Shown here piece after piece: positions 40,401 through 48,802 of a stretch of 64,000 nucleotides of DNA. Both the position numbers and the translations under genes were made by a program. Each line of letters begins with the position of its first letter. Positions within the stretch are counted from its first letter, which is position 1. This DNA is from Amycolatopsis sp. NBRC 101858 (lineage in GTDB: Bacteria; Actinomycetota; Actinomycetes; Mycobacteriales; Pseudonocardiaceae). The stretch lies in contig NZ_BSTD01000007.1 of NCBI RefSeq assembly GCF_030269325.1, positions 558,001 to 622,000 on the forward strand. Reading direction: 5' to 3'. The notes under the pieces were generated by a model. It saw only the letters and a program-made list of their open reading frames with translations, ran no database searches and had not been told where the DNA came from.

Positions 40401-41182
40401 CCCGAGCGGCACTCGCGCGGTCGTTCACCGGCAGCGCCATCGGGCAGGGCTACCCCGGCGACGAGGACAACGGCTCGATGTCGGCCTTCTACGTGATGAA
40501 CGCCCTCGGCTTCTACCCGCTGCAGAGCGGTTCGCCGACGTTCGCGGTCGGCTCGCCGCTCTACGACCGCGCGACGCTGCACCTGGAGAACGGCCGCACG
40601 CTCGTGATCGACGCGCACGGCAACTCCGCGCGCAACGTCTACGTCCAGGCGATGAGCGTGAACGGGCGCCCGACGAGCCGCACCTGGGTGAGCCACGACG
40701 ACCTCGCGCGCGGCGGCCGGATCGACTTCGTGATGGGTTCGCGGCCGTCGGCCTGGGGCACCGGGCCGCAGGACGCTCCGCCGTCCACGACGGGCGACCC
40801 GCAGCAGGACTTCACCGGACCGGGGACGTCCACTGTGGACGCCCTGGTGGACAACACTTCCGCCACCGTCGCCGATCTGCCCGCAACCGGGAGCGTCACC
40901 TTCACCTTGCCCGCCGCGCACCGCGTCGAGCAGTACACGGTGACCGCGGGAACGGCGGCCGGGAACGACCCGGCGGCGTGGACGCTGTCCGGGTCGGCCG
41001 ACGGCACCCACTGGACCACGCTGGACCGGCGGCAAGCGCAGACGTTCGCGTGGCGCCAGGAAACGCGAGTCTTCACCCCGGCGCAAACCGGCGCTTACCA
41101 GTACTTCCGCCTCGACTTCGCCGCCGCGCCCGGCGCGGCCAAGACGTCCGTCGCCGAAGTCGAACTGCTCGGTCACCGCTGA
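37421..41182 (+). CDS. Secreted GH92 mannosidase with Gln at the acid position and flanking discoidin-like domains
   Basis: A 1253-residue secreted enzyme. A signal peptide (about residues 1-30, cleaved after GAA) precedes a discoidin-like module (50-190), the GH92 N- and C-domains (about 195-1120; FWDTYRSAWSLNSLLYP, GYPGDEDNGSMSAF), and a second discoidin-like module (about 1135-1253). Catalytic base Asps are D1014 and D1016. The usual acid Glu of NEP is Q972 in NDQPAMHVPY. From memory, GH92 enzymes with Gln here cleave mannose-1-phosphate-6-mannose, since phosphate needs no acid. It may therefore attack yeast phosphomannan. The GTG at 37421 has GAGGGAG upstream. First gene of a three-gene operon. 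Confidence 0.9.
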   Translation: MAVLRRRLVPFAAVLAIAAAATAAPPAGAAPSSFRTSFEAADPAPTWQNTPDTPARGVAPGAGLPGEVTPTAVTGTGTPDHDAAKATDHNPATTWQAPAPHGTLTADLTGTITTYTLTAAADSPARDPRAWTLQGSDGTHWQTVDDRRDQDFTQRGQTRVFTVAHPGAYRHYRLAVTADHGDGTLQLAEIAFGIPAEPGMTAEVGDGPASGPTVKPHLGFSGTHSLHYEGWQPGARGTATDKLYDVDVPVRHTTRLSYVVFPEFTGNDTAYPSTYVALDLAFTDGSRLSGLPVTDQNGVRLTAGEQGAAKTLHTGQWNQVTADLGAVAAGKTVDRVLLTWAGPGAPAHFAGWVDDVAIADAPAGSCADRHLTECAVTTRGTNSSGDYSRGATIPATALPHGFNFWSPVTDASSTGTIYQYLRDNTPAGRPAIQAFSVSHEPSPWVGDHQTFQVMPSTSDTPASADRARRALTFSHDNESARPDRYGVTFDNDLSTEMTPTDHAAVLRFTFPAGGDSLIFDNVDNRAAVTVDPAKGTVTGYSDVSGFWGAPRMFVYATFDRPMTTSGPLTGGSGTGAFAGFSLGRDRTLTMRVATSFLSVDQAKHNLELEVNGRGFDQVRADAQRTWDRQLGVITVDGATQDQLTSLYSSLYRLNLYPNELAENTGTAAKPDYRYASPYSPNAGANTPTTTGSTIKAGQPYANEGFWDTYRSAWSLNSLLYPGQTGKMVDGFVQQYRDGGWLGQWTAPGYLGFSGTSSDVAIADAYLRGVTNFDVASAYEAAVKNAMVPSSGLTGRPDVQRTTFLGYTPSETGSSASASLEDWIADHGIAQMSQKLYQTSKPNDPKRDEYLTNYHYFTDRSGNYEKLFEPKTGFFQPKTAAGDWAHAAGTYNPLDWNAGDYTEGNGWTYAFSVPQDGAGLAALYGGRAGLATKLDQFFATPETAQYGGGWGGPYHEMFEGRDDQFGQWAFNDQPAMHVPYTYDYVGQPSKTAALTRAALARSFTGSAIGQGYPGDEDNGSMSAFYVMNALGFYPLQSGSPTFAVGSPLYDRATLHLENGRTLVIDAHGNSARNVYVQAMSVNGRPTSRTWVSHDDLARGGRIDFVMGSRPSAWGTGPQDAPPSTTGDPQQDFTGPGTSTVDALVDNTSATVADLPATGSVTFTLPAAHRVEQYTVTAGTAAGNDPAAWTLSGSADGTHWTTLDRRQAQTFAWRQETRVFTPAQTGAYQYFRLDFAAAPGAAKTSVAEVELLGHR

Positions 41183-41200
41183 CCACGAAAGGATCGGCTC

Positions 41201-42304
41201 ATGAAGTTCCGCCGCACCCTGGCACTGTCCGCTGCCGTCACCGCCTCCCTCGCCGTCGCCGGGCCCGCCGCGGCGACCGACCGTCCACTTCGGATCGTCG
41301 GCGCGACCGCCGACACCGCGCTCACCCAGCGCTGGCAGGACTTCGGCCGCCGTCCCGGCGTCGGCTGGGCCGCGGCCGACGGCACCTACTCGACCCGGCT
41401 GCCGTCCGGTTTGGACGTCTGGCTGTACAACGACACCTTCTTCGGTCCCGTGCGGGCCGACGACAGCCTGCCCGAGTCGTCGCCGTTCACGCACAACTCG
41501 GCCGTACTGTCCACACCGGACGCGAAGCACATCCTCACCACGATCGCGCCCGGGCCGCCCGGACACCCGAAGTCCTTGGTCGGGCCGACCCCGAACAGCC
41601 CGGGTGAGCCGAACGACTACTGGTACTGGAACGGCGACGGCATCGTCGACGGCGGCAAGCTGCGCGTCATCGAGTTCGAGCAGGCACCGACCGACGACCC
41701 GCCGCCGTTCAACTTCGCCTGGACGAAGACCAAGCTCGCGACACTCGATCCGTACACGTTCCGGCTGGAGAAGCTCACCGACGTGGCTTCGGTCGGCAAC
41801 GTGCAGTGGGGCACCGAGCTGATGCGCGACGGCGCGTGGACCTACATCTACGGCGTCGAGGGCGAAGGCTTCACGAAGTACCTGCACGTCGCCCGCGCCC
41901 CGATCGGCCGGCTCGACGGGCCGTGGCAGTTCCGGACCGCGACCGGCTGGACGGGCGACCCGGCGGCGTCGGCGCGGCTGCTCGGCAACGTCGGCAGCTC
42001 GTTCGGCGTGACGCCCGTCGGCGGCGAGTACCTGCTCACGACGTTCGGCTCGGGCCTGGAAAGCACCATCCACGCCTACCACGCGACCAGTCCGGTCGGC
42101 CCGTTCACCGGCGGCGAGACGATCTACACCGCCCCCGAAGCCGGGAACGGGCGCTACACCTACAACGTCGCAGCGCACCCCGAGATCAGCAAGCCCGGGG
42201 AGCTCGTCATCTCCTACAACACCAACAGCGAGAAGCTGGCCGACCTCTACGCGAACATCGACAACAACCGCCCCCGGTTCGTCGACCTCAAGCTCTCCCG
42301 ATAG
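41201..42304 (+). CDS. Secreted propeller-like protein (DUF4185/DUF5005 or GH43-like)
   Basis: A 367-residue exported protein with a classical signal peptide (MKFRRTLALSAAVTASLAVAGPAAA). The body has repeated beta motifs such as LDVWLYNDTFFG, NVQWGTELMRDGAWTYIYGV and GEYLLTTFGS, suggesting a five-bladed propeller like DUF4185 or GH43 proteins. I cannot name the family firmly. It lies 18 bp after GH92, with AAAGGA before the ATG, and 11 bp before the GH2 gene, so it belongs to the same operon and likely binds or trims the same glycan. Confidence 0.75.
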   Translation: MKFRRTLALSAAVTASLAVAGPAAATDRPLRIVGATADTALTQRWQDFGRRPGVGWAAADGTYSTRLPSGLDVWLYNDTFFGPVRADDSLPESSPFTHNSAVLSTPDAKHILTTIAPGPPGHPKSLVGPTPNSPGEPNDYWYWNGDGIVDGGKLRVIEFEQAPTDDPPPFNFAWTKTKLATLDPYTFRLEKLTDVASVGNVQWGTELMRDGAWTYIYGVEGEGFTKYLHVARAPIGRLDGPWQFRTATGWTGDPAASARLLGNVGSSFGVTPVGGEYLLTTFGSGLESTIHAYHATSPVGPFTGGETIYTAPEAGNGRYTYNVAAHPEISKPGELVISYNTNSEKLADLYANIDNNRPRFVDLKLSR

Positions 42305-42315
42305 AAGTCCCGGCC

Positions 42316-45300
42316 GTGAGCGGTCTGTCCCGTCGTACGTTCCTGCAGTCCAACGCCGTCCTGCTCGCCGCGCTCGGGGTGCCGGCCGCGCTCCCCGCCG
42401 CGGCCGAGGCCCAGCAGGCGACCGACCTGGCCCGGTACCGGCCGGTGACGGTGTCCTCCACGGCGTACGCGCCGACGCCGGCGTGGTTCGCCGTGGACGG
42501 CCTGGCCGAGACCGGCGTGAAGGGTTCAGGGTGGCGAGCGGGCGCGGGTGATCCACAATGGATCGCCGTGGACCTGCAGGCCGCCTGCCGGATCGAGTCG
42601 GTGGTGCTGGTGTTCGAGGCGACCGCCACGGACCCGGTGTTCACCCCGGCGTCCGGGATCAACCCGTTCCTGAACACCACCGGCTGGGAGGTGCTGTCCA
42701 GCTGCGCGGTCGCGTTCGACCTCGACGTCTCGGCCGACGGGCACACCTGGCAGACCGTCCACACGGCCACCGATTCCCCCGGTGGCCGGGTCGAGATCGC
42801 GTTGCAGAAGCCGATCACGGCCCGCTGGGTCCGGCTCACCGCCAAACAGCAGGCGAACGCGAACCCCTTGGGAGTCAACGCTTTCGAGGTGTACGGCCGG
42901 TCCGACCGCCCGCGGCCGGACGCCACCGGCTGGACCGACTGGGGCCGCCACACCACCCGGCCACCCGGGCTGGTCACCGCTGCCGACGGCACGGTCGCGC
43001 TCGAGTCGGGCTGGACGCTGACCATGGACTCGCGACTGCCGTCCGCCGACGGCGCCACGCTCGCCCGCGCCGGTGTCGACACGTCGACCTGGCTGCCCGC
43101 GACCGTACCCGGCACCGTCCACACAGCACTGGTCGAGCAGGGCAAGCTGCCGGAGCCGACGTCCGGGTTCGGCAACATGCGCGCGCCGGAAGCGCTTTCG
43201 CGGCACAGCTGGTGGTACCGCCGCGAGTTCACGCTGCCCCGCGGGTTCGACGCCGGCCGCCGCGTCTGGCTGGAGTTCGACGGGATCGACCACCACGCCG
43301 AGGTCTGGGTCGACGGGACCGCCGTCGGCTCGCTCACCCACCCCGTGGCGCGCGCCGCGTTCGACGTCACCACGGCGTTGCGCGGGAAGGACGCGCACGC
43401 GCTGGCCGTGCGGATCGACCCGATGCCGCACCCGGGCAACCCCGGCGACAAGGGCCCGGACGGTGTCTCGACGTTGAACTCCAACGCCGAGCAGCAGGAC
43501 CTGCCCGGCTACATCTCGATCAGCGGCTGGGACTGGATGCCCGGGGTCCGCGACCGCGGCGCGGGCATCTGGAACCACGTCCGGCTGCGCTCGACCGGCG
43601 ACGCCGTGCTCGGCGAACCGCGCGTCGACACCCGGCTGCCGAACCTGCCGGACACGTCGGTCGCCGAGGTGACGCTGGTCGTGCCGGTGCGCAACGCGTC
43701 CTCGGCGGCCCGGACCGTGACCGTCGGCGCCGAGCTGGCGGGTGCGCGAGTCAGCCGGCGCGTGAACCTCGCGGCGGGCGCGTCGCTCGACGTCACGTTC
43801 AGCCCGGCGACCGACCCGGCGTTGCGGCTGCGGCGGCCGGAACTGTGGTGGCCCAACAGGTACGGCGACCCGAAGCTGCACCCGCTGACGACCACGGCTT
43901 CGATCGGCGCGCAGGTCAGCGACCGCCGGACCGTCCAGGTGGGACTGCGGCAGTTCGGCTACACCGCGACCCAGCCGATCGTGATCGACCCGGCCACGAA
44001 CCACTCCGCACCCCAGACGGTGGAGTTCGACCGGACGACCGCGCGATACCTGCGGATCCAGGGCGGGAAACGCGCGACCGGGTACGGCATTTCACTGTGG
44101 ACGCTGTCCGTTGCGGACGGCTCCGGGCCGGACCTGGCCCAGGGCAAGACCGCGACCGCGTCGTCGGAGGACAACGCGAACGACCAGGCCGGCAACGCCG
44201 TGGACGGGCGCGACGACACGCGCTGGTCGTCCGGCTACTCCGACAACCAGTGGATCCAGGTGGACCTGGGCGCGGCGGTGGCGTTCGACCACGTCGTGCT
44301 GACCTGGGAGACCGCGTACGCACTGACGTTCACCGTGCAGGTCTCCGACGACGGCGCGACCTGGCGCGACCTCAAGAAGGTCAGCAACTCCGGCACCCCG
44401 CTGCAGATCAGCGTCAACGGCGTGCGCGTGCTGGCCAAGGGCGGCAACTGGGGCTTCGACGAGCTGCTGCGCCGGGTGCTCCCCCACCGGATGGCCGACG
44501 CCGTCGCGCTGCACCGCGACATGAACTTCACGATGATCCGCAACTGGGTCGGGTCCAGCAACCGCGAGGAGTTCTTCGCCGCCTGCGACGAGAACGGCAT
44601 CCTGGCGTGGAACGACTTCTGGGCCGGGGACGCGATCTTCCCGCCGGACAACGACGTCTTCCTCACCATCGCGACGGACACGGTCGTGCGCTACCGGCAC
44701 CATCCGTCCATTGTGGTCTGGTGCGCCACCAACGAGAGCGACCCGCCCGCCGCGATGGACGCCGGGCTGCGGAAGATGCTCGCGGTGCAGCAGCCGGAGC
44801 TGTGGTACCAGGGCAACTCGGCAGGCGGCGTCGTCACCGGGCACGGGCCGTACTCGTGGATCGACCCCGCGCGCTACTTCGACGGTGACACGTACTCGAT
44901 CGGCAGTTACGGCTTCCACAGCGAGATCGGCCTGCCGACCGTGCCGGTCGCGGAGAGCATGCGGCGCCTGGCCGGCGACCAGCCGTCGTGGCCGATCGGC
45001 GACGTCTGGTTCCACCACGACTGGTGCACCCGCGGCGGCCAGAACCCGGACACCTACCGCGGCGCGATCGAGGACCGCTTCGGGCCGGGGACGTCGCTCG
45101 ACGACTTCTGCGCGAAGGCCCAGCTGGTCAACTACGAGAGCATGCGGGCGATCTTCGAGGCCTACAACGCGGCGCTGTGGGACGACGCGTCGGGCGTGCT
45201 GCTGTGGATGTCGCACCCGGCGCACCACAGCACGGTCTGGCAGACCTACGACTACGACCTCGACACCAACGGCAGCTTCCACGGGGCCCGCAAGGGCTGC

Positions 45301-45909
45301 GAGCCGCTTCACGTGCAGGCGAGGCTGTCGGACTGGCAGGTGCACGCGGTCAACCAGACCGCACGGAACCTCGACGGCGCCACGGTGCACGCCGAGCTGT
45401 TCGACCTGCGCGGACGCCCGCTCGGCACCCCGGTGACCGCCGCGGTCTCGGTGCCCGCGTCCTCGGTCGCGACGGCCTTCACGGTCCCGTTCACCGCTGC
45501 CCTGCCCGCCCTGCACCTGCTGCGCCTGCGCCTGGTCGGCCGGGACGGCGCCGAGCTGTCCCGCAACGTCTACTGGCGCTACCGCACCCCGGCGGACGCC
45601 CGGGAGCTGACCAGGACGCCGGCCGACATCTCCCTGCACGCCGGCCCGGTCCGGCGCGACGGCGACCGGAGCGAGGCCGTGGTGACCCTGCGCAACACGG
45701 GCCGCGTGGTCACCGCGGGCGCCCGCGTCTCGGCCCGCGACGCCCGCACCGACGACCGGATCCTTCCGTTGCGCTGCAGCGAAAACTACCTGTGGCTGCT
45801 CCCCGGCGAGACGGCCGCGGTGACGGTGTCGTGGCCGTCCCGCGCCCTCCCGTCGGGCCGCCCGCGGTTCGTGGTGGAAGGGGTGAACGTCCCGCGCCGC
45901 ACCAGCTGA
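42316..45909 (+). CDS. Tat-exported GH2 enzyme with an inserted discoidin domain
   Basis: A 1197-residue protein with a twin-arginine signal (SRRTFLQSNAVLLAALG). An N-terminal F5/8 type C domain covers about 40-195, and the GH2 sugar-binding and Ig-like domains about 215-555. A second discoidin domain (about 560-695) is inserted exactly where the Ig-like domain normally meets the barrel, before VNGVRVLAKGGNWGFDE. The GH2 barrel follows, with acid/base E807 (CATNESDPP) and nucleophile E870 (FHSEIGLP), then C-terminal sandwiches. The barrel resembles exo-beta-glucosaminidase/beta-mannosidase subfamilies; exact specificity is uncertain. Last gene of the GH92 operon. Confidence 0.88.
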   Translation: MSGLSRRTFLQSNAVLLAALGVPAALPAAAEAQQATDLARYRPVTVSSTAYAPTPAWFAVDGLAETGVKGSGWRAGAGDPQWIAVDLQAACRIESVVLVFEATATDPVFTPASGINPFLNTTGWEVLSSCAVAFDLDVSADGHTWQTVHTATDSPGGRVEIALQKPITARWVRLTAKQQANANPLGVNAFEVYGRSDRPRPDATGWTDWGRHTTRPPGLVTAADGTVALESGWTLTMDSRLPSADGATLARAGVDTSTWLPATVPGTVHTALVEQGKLPEPTSGFGNMRAPEALSRHSWWYRREFTLPRGFDAGRRVWLEFDGIDHHAEVWVDGTAVGSLTHPVARAAFDVTTALRGKDAHALAVRIDPMPHPGNPGDKGPDGVSTLNSNAEQQDLPGYISISGWDWMPGVRDRGAGIWNHVRLRSTGDAVLGEPRVDTRLPNLPDTSVAEVTLVVPVRNASSAARTVTVGAELAGARVSRRVNLAAGASLDVTFSPATDPALRLRRPELWWPNRYGDPKLHPLTTTASIGAQVSDRRTVQVGLRQFGYTATQPIVIDPATNHSAPQTVEFDRTTARYLRIQGGKRATGYGISLWTLSVADGSGPDLAQGKTATASSEDNANDQAGNAVDGRDDTRWSSGYSDNQWIQVDLGAAVAFDHVVLTWETAYALTFTVQVSDDGATWRDLKKVSNSGTPLQISVNGVRVLAKGGNWGFDELLRRVLPHRMADAVALHRDMNFTMIRNWVGSSNREEFFAACDENGILAWNDFWAGDAIFPPDNDVFLTIATDTVVRYRHHPSIVVWCATNESDPPAAMDAGLRKMLAVQQPELWYQGNSAGGVVTGHGPYSWIDPARYFDGDTYSIGSYGFHSEIGLPTVPVAESMRRLAGDQPSWPIGDVWFHHDWCTRGGQNPDTYRGAIEDRFGPGTSLDDFCAKAQLVNYESMRAIFEAYNAALWDDASGVLLWMSHPAHHSTVWQTYDYDLDTNGSFHGARKGCEPLHVQARLSDWQVHAVNQTARNLDGATVHAELFDLRGRPLGTPVTAAVSVPASSVATAFTVPFTAALPALHLLRLRLVGRDGAELSRNVYWRYRTPADARELTRTPADISLHAGPVRRDGDRSEAVVTLRNTGRVVTAGARVSARDARTDDRILPLRCSENYLWLLPGETAAVTVSWPSRALPSGRPRFVVEGVNVPRRTS

Positions 45910-45921
45910 CGCCGAGGACCG

Positions 45922-46944
45922 TCACGAATCCAGCGGCGCCCGGGCGGTGCTGGCGCGGGGCATCAAGATCGGCGCCGGCGCCTGGACGTGCTCGGCCGCG
46001 CCCACCGCCAGGACCTCGTTCAGCGTCTCGATCGCCAGCACGCCGTGCTGGGTGATGTGCCGGTCCAGCGCGGTCACGGCCGGGCGGACCAGCCGGCACA
46101 ATGCCGAGTCGTCCCAGGACACAATGGACAGCTCCGCCGGCACCGAGATGCCCATCTCCTGGGCCGCGGCCATCGCCGAGAGCGCCATCACGTCGTTGTC
46201 GAAGATCACCGCCGTCGCCCGGTTGCGCTCCGACAGCAGGCGCCGCGCGGCCCGGGCGCCGCTGTCGCCCGAGTAGTCGCCGTGGACGGTCTTCGACCAC
46301 TCCAGCTGGTGCGTCCCGGCCGCCTTGGTGAACGCCTCGTCGCGGCGGAGCGTGTGCGCGAACCGGTCCGGGCCGGCCACCCGGGCGATCCGGCGGTGCC
46401 CGAGCGCCGCGAGGTAGCCGACTGCCTCCTCCATCGGGGCCGCGTCGTCGGCCCACACGCACGGCACCTCGGCCGACTCCGGGTAGCCGAGCGCGACGGC
46501 GGGCAGCCCGATCTCGGCCAGCACGCCGGTGCGGATGTCGTTCTCGTGCAGGTCGACCACGATGACGCCGTCGACCCGCCGCTCGGCCCACCAGCGGCGG
46601 TAGGTCTCGATCTCGGCGTCCCGGTCGTCGGTGACGGCCAGCATCAATGCCGTCGACGGGTCCGAGCGCAGCGCCATCTCGATGCCGGAGACCAGCTGCA
46701 TGAAGAACGGCTCGATGCCGAGCACCTGGGCGGGCCGGTCGACGATCAGCCCGATCGCGCCGGATCGGGAGCGGGTCAGCGCGCGGGCGGCGGTGCTGGG
46801 CCGCCAGCCCATCCGGTCGGCGATCTCCAGCACGCGCTCGCGCGTCGCCGCCGACACCCCGGGCTTCCCGTTGAGCGCGTAGGACACCGCCCCCGTCGAC
46901 ACCCCGGCCGCGTCCGCGATGTCCGAGATGGTCAGCCGCTTCAT
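45922..46944 (-). CDS. LacI-family regulator of the beta-mannan regulon
   Basis: A 340-residue repressor. The helix-turn-helix (LTISDIADAAGVSTGAVSYALNG) and hinge (RPSTAARALTRSRSG) are followed by a sensor domain with AVIFDNDVMALSAM and SIVSWDDSALCRLVRP. It diverges from the ABC importer. An operator-like TCAATCGCTTCA lies 14 bp upstream of its own start and further copies precede the importer and the GH26 gene, so it controls all three. The natural inducer is probably mannobiose or a related oligosaccharide (inference). Confidence 0.92.
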   Translation of the reverse strand: MKRLTISDIADAAGVSTGAVSYALNGKPGVSAATRERVLEIADRMGWRPSTAARALTRSRSGAIGLIVDRPAQVLGIEPFFMQLVSGIEMALRSDPSTALMLAVTDDRDAEIETYRRWWAERRVDGVIVVDLHENDIRTGVLAEIGLPAVALGYPESAEVPCVWADDAAPMEEAVGYLAALGHRRIARVAGPDRFAHTLRRDEAFTKAAGTHQLEWSKTVHGDYSGDSGARAARRLLSERNRATAVIFDNDVMALSAMAAAQEMGISVPAELSIVSWDDSALCRLVRPAVTALDRHITQHGVLAIETLNEVLAVGAAEHVQAPAPILMPRASTARAPLDS

Positions 46945-46957
46945 CGCGCTCCTTCAC

Positions 46958-46969
46958 TCAATCGCTTCA
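46958..46969. promoter_or_regulatory. Mannan-regulon operator 1 (lacI self-control)
   Basis: TCAATCGCTTCA, reading TGAAGCGATTGA on the other strand, matches the regulon consensus TTAAGCGSTTAA at most positions. It is 14 bp upstream of the repressor start, suggesting negative self-regulation. Confidence 0.6.
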
Positions 46970-47035
46970 CCACGCACGAGGCTACCCGGAGCTCGCCGCC
47001 GTCCATTGACATGACGTGACCGAGGTTACAAGATG

Positions 47036-47047
47036 TGAAGCGCTTAA
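47036..47047. promoter_or_regulatory. Mannan-regulon operator 2
   Basis: TGAAGCGCTTAA, one mismatch from the perfect 12-bp palindrome, lies in the 208-bp divergent region between the repressor and the importer, about 105 bp before the importer start. Confidence 0.75.
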
Positions 47048-47122
47048 CCCAGGCTTGCCCCCGATCGCCGCCTGACGACACCGAGCTCTCCCGGCGCCCA
47101 GTCAGCGTGGCCGCCCGTGACG

Positions 47123-47134
47123 TTAACCGCTTAA
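47123..47134. promoter_or_regulatory. Mannan-regulon operator 3
   Basis: TTAACCGCTTAA, 18 bp before the binding-protein start and overlapping its leader. With operator 2 it could form a repression loop over the importer promoter. Confidence 0.75.
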
Positions 47135-47152
47135 GCACCTCCTGGAGTCCCC

Positions 47153-48802
47153 ATGAAGGCCGGAAGGCACCGCCGCCTGCTCGCCCCCGCCGCCGTCGCC
47201 GTCGCGCTCGGCCTCGCCCTGAGTTCGTGCTCCAGCACCGCGACCGGCACCGACGGCGTGATCATCACGGCCAACACCGGCGCGTCGGGGGCGTTCGTCC
47301 GCAACTTCAACCCGTTCCTGCCCAACCAGGCCCAGGCGGGGTACGGCGGCACGATCTACGAGTCGCTGCTGTTCTTCGACATGGCCGAGCGGCGCCCGCC
47401 GGTGCCGCAGCTGGCCACGTCCGCGACCTTCTCCCCCGACGGCCGGACGCTCACCGTCACCACCCGCGACGGCGTCAAGTGGCAGGACGGCCAGGCCTTC
47501 ACCGCCCAGGACGTCGCCTTCACCTTCGACGCCATGATCAAGCACCCCGAGCTGAACACCAACGGGCTGACGCTCGCCGCCGCGACCGCGCCGGACGACC
47601 ACACCGCGAAGATCACCTTCGCGCAGCCCGCGTTCAACCAGCTGTGGGGCGCGGCGGGCCGCACCCTGATCGTGCCGAAGCACGTCTGGGAGAAGATCGC
47701 CGACCCCGCCACGGAGCTCAACCCGAACCCGGTCGGCACCGGGCCGTTCACCCTCGACTCGTTCTCCCCGCAGACTTTCCTGCTCAAGAAGAACCCGAGC
47801 TACTGGGAGCCGGGCAAGCCGGCCATCGACGGCGTCCGGTTCATCTCCTTCAGCGACAACACGAGCGCGAACCAGTCGCTGCTGGCCGGGAAGATCGACT
47901 GGGGCAACACCTTCGTGCCCGACCCGCAGAAGAACTGGGTCGCCAAGGACCCGAAGACCCACCTCGTCCCGTCGGCCGGGATCTACCAGACCAGCCTCGT
48001 GCCCAACCTGACGAGCTGGCCGACGAACGACCTCGCCGTGCGGCAGGCGATGAACCTGGCGCTGGACCGCAAGCGGATCGTCGACACCGTCTACTTCGGA
48101 ATCGCGAAGGTGCCCAGCCCCGAACTGCTGCAGACCCCGCGGGACGACGGCTTCCGGATCACCGGCCCGGTCACCCGCGACCCCGCCGCCGCGCGGGCCG
48201 CGCTGGAGAAGGCCGGGTACACCCGCGGCGGAGACGGCGTCTACGTCGACCAGGGCGGCCGCCGCCTCGAAGTCGCGATCAAGGTCGTCACCGGCTACAC
48301 CGACTACATCCAGGCCCTGCAGCTGATGCAGCAGCAGCTCGCCGAGGCCGGGATCGCGCTGACCGTGCAGCAGGTGTCCAGCGCCCAGTTCAACTCCGAC
48401 CGCTCCACCGGCACCTTCCAGCTCCTCATCGACGGCCTCGGCGGCAAGCCCGACCCGTACCAGCTCTACAACCAGGTGCTCGCGACCGCGACCACCGCGC
48501 CGATCGGGCAGAAGGCCGCGTCGAACTGGTCGCGCTTCTCCGACCCGCAGGTCGACGCCGCGCTGAGCGCGATGGCCGGCACCGACGACCAGGCCGTGCT
48601 CAAGCAGCGCGCCCAGGAGATCGCCCGGGTCATGCTCGACAAGCTGCCCTACGTCCCGATCTTCCAGAACAGCCCGAACGCGACGTTCCTCGCCACGAAG
48701 GTCACCGGCTGGCCGACCGACGACAACGCCTACGCGCTCTCGCGGGCCGACAGCTTCCCCGACACCGGGTTCGTCGCCAAGAACCTGAAGCCGGTCAAAT
48801 AG
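47153..48802 (+). CDS. Oligosaccharide-binding lipoprotein (SBP family 5)
   Basis: A 549-residue extracytoplasmic binding protein with a lipoprotein signal (LGLALSSCSS). The family 5 layout shows in RNFNPFLPNQA, DGVKWQDGQAFTAQDVAFTFD and NPVGTGPFTLDSF. Family 5 was first known for peptides, but some members, for example in Thermotoga, bind beta-mannosides. The adjacent GH2 and GH26 mannan enzymes and the shared operators argue for manno-oligosaccharides here. First gene of a five-gene importer operon. Confidence 0.92.
   Translation: MKAGRHRRLLAPAAVAVALGLALSSCSSTATGTDGVIITANTGASGAFVRNFNPFLPNQAQAGYGGTIYESLLFFDMAERRPPVPQLATSATFSPDGRTLTVTTRDGVKWQDGQAFTAQDVAFTFDAMIKHPELNTNGLTLAAATAPDDHTAKITFAQPAFNQLWGAAGRTLIVPKHVWEKIADPATELNPNPVGTGPFTLDSFSPQTFLLKKNPSYWEPGKPAIDGVRFISFSDNTSANQSLLAGKIDWGNTFVPDPQKNWVAKDPKTHLVPSAGIYQTSLVPNLTSWPTNDLAVRQAMNLALDRKRIVDTVYFGIAKVPSPELLQTPRDDGFRITGPVTRDPAAARAALEKAGYTRGGDGVYVDQGGRRLEVAIKVVTGYTDYIQALQLMQQQLAEAGIALTVQQVSSAQFNSDRSTGTFQLLIDGLGGKPDPYQLYNQVLATATTAPIGQKAASNWSRFSDPQVDAALSAMAGTDDQAVLKQRAQEIARVMLDKLPYVPIFQNSPNATFLATKVTGWPTDDNAYALSRADSFPDTGFVAKNLKPVK

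Noticed and set aside
38276..42556. 1426-codon minus-strand open frame
   Set aside because: Antisense to the GH92 operon, no domains, biased composition.
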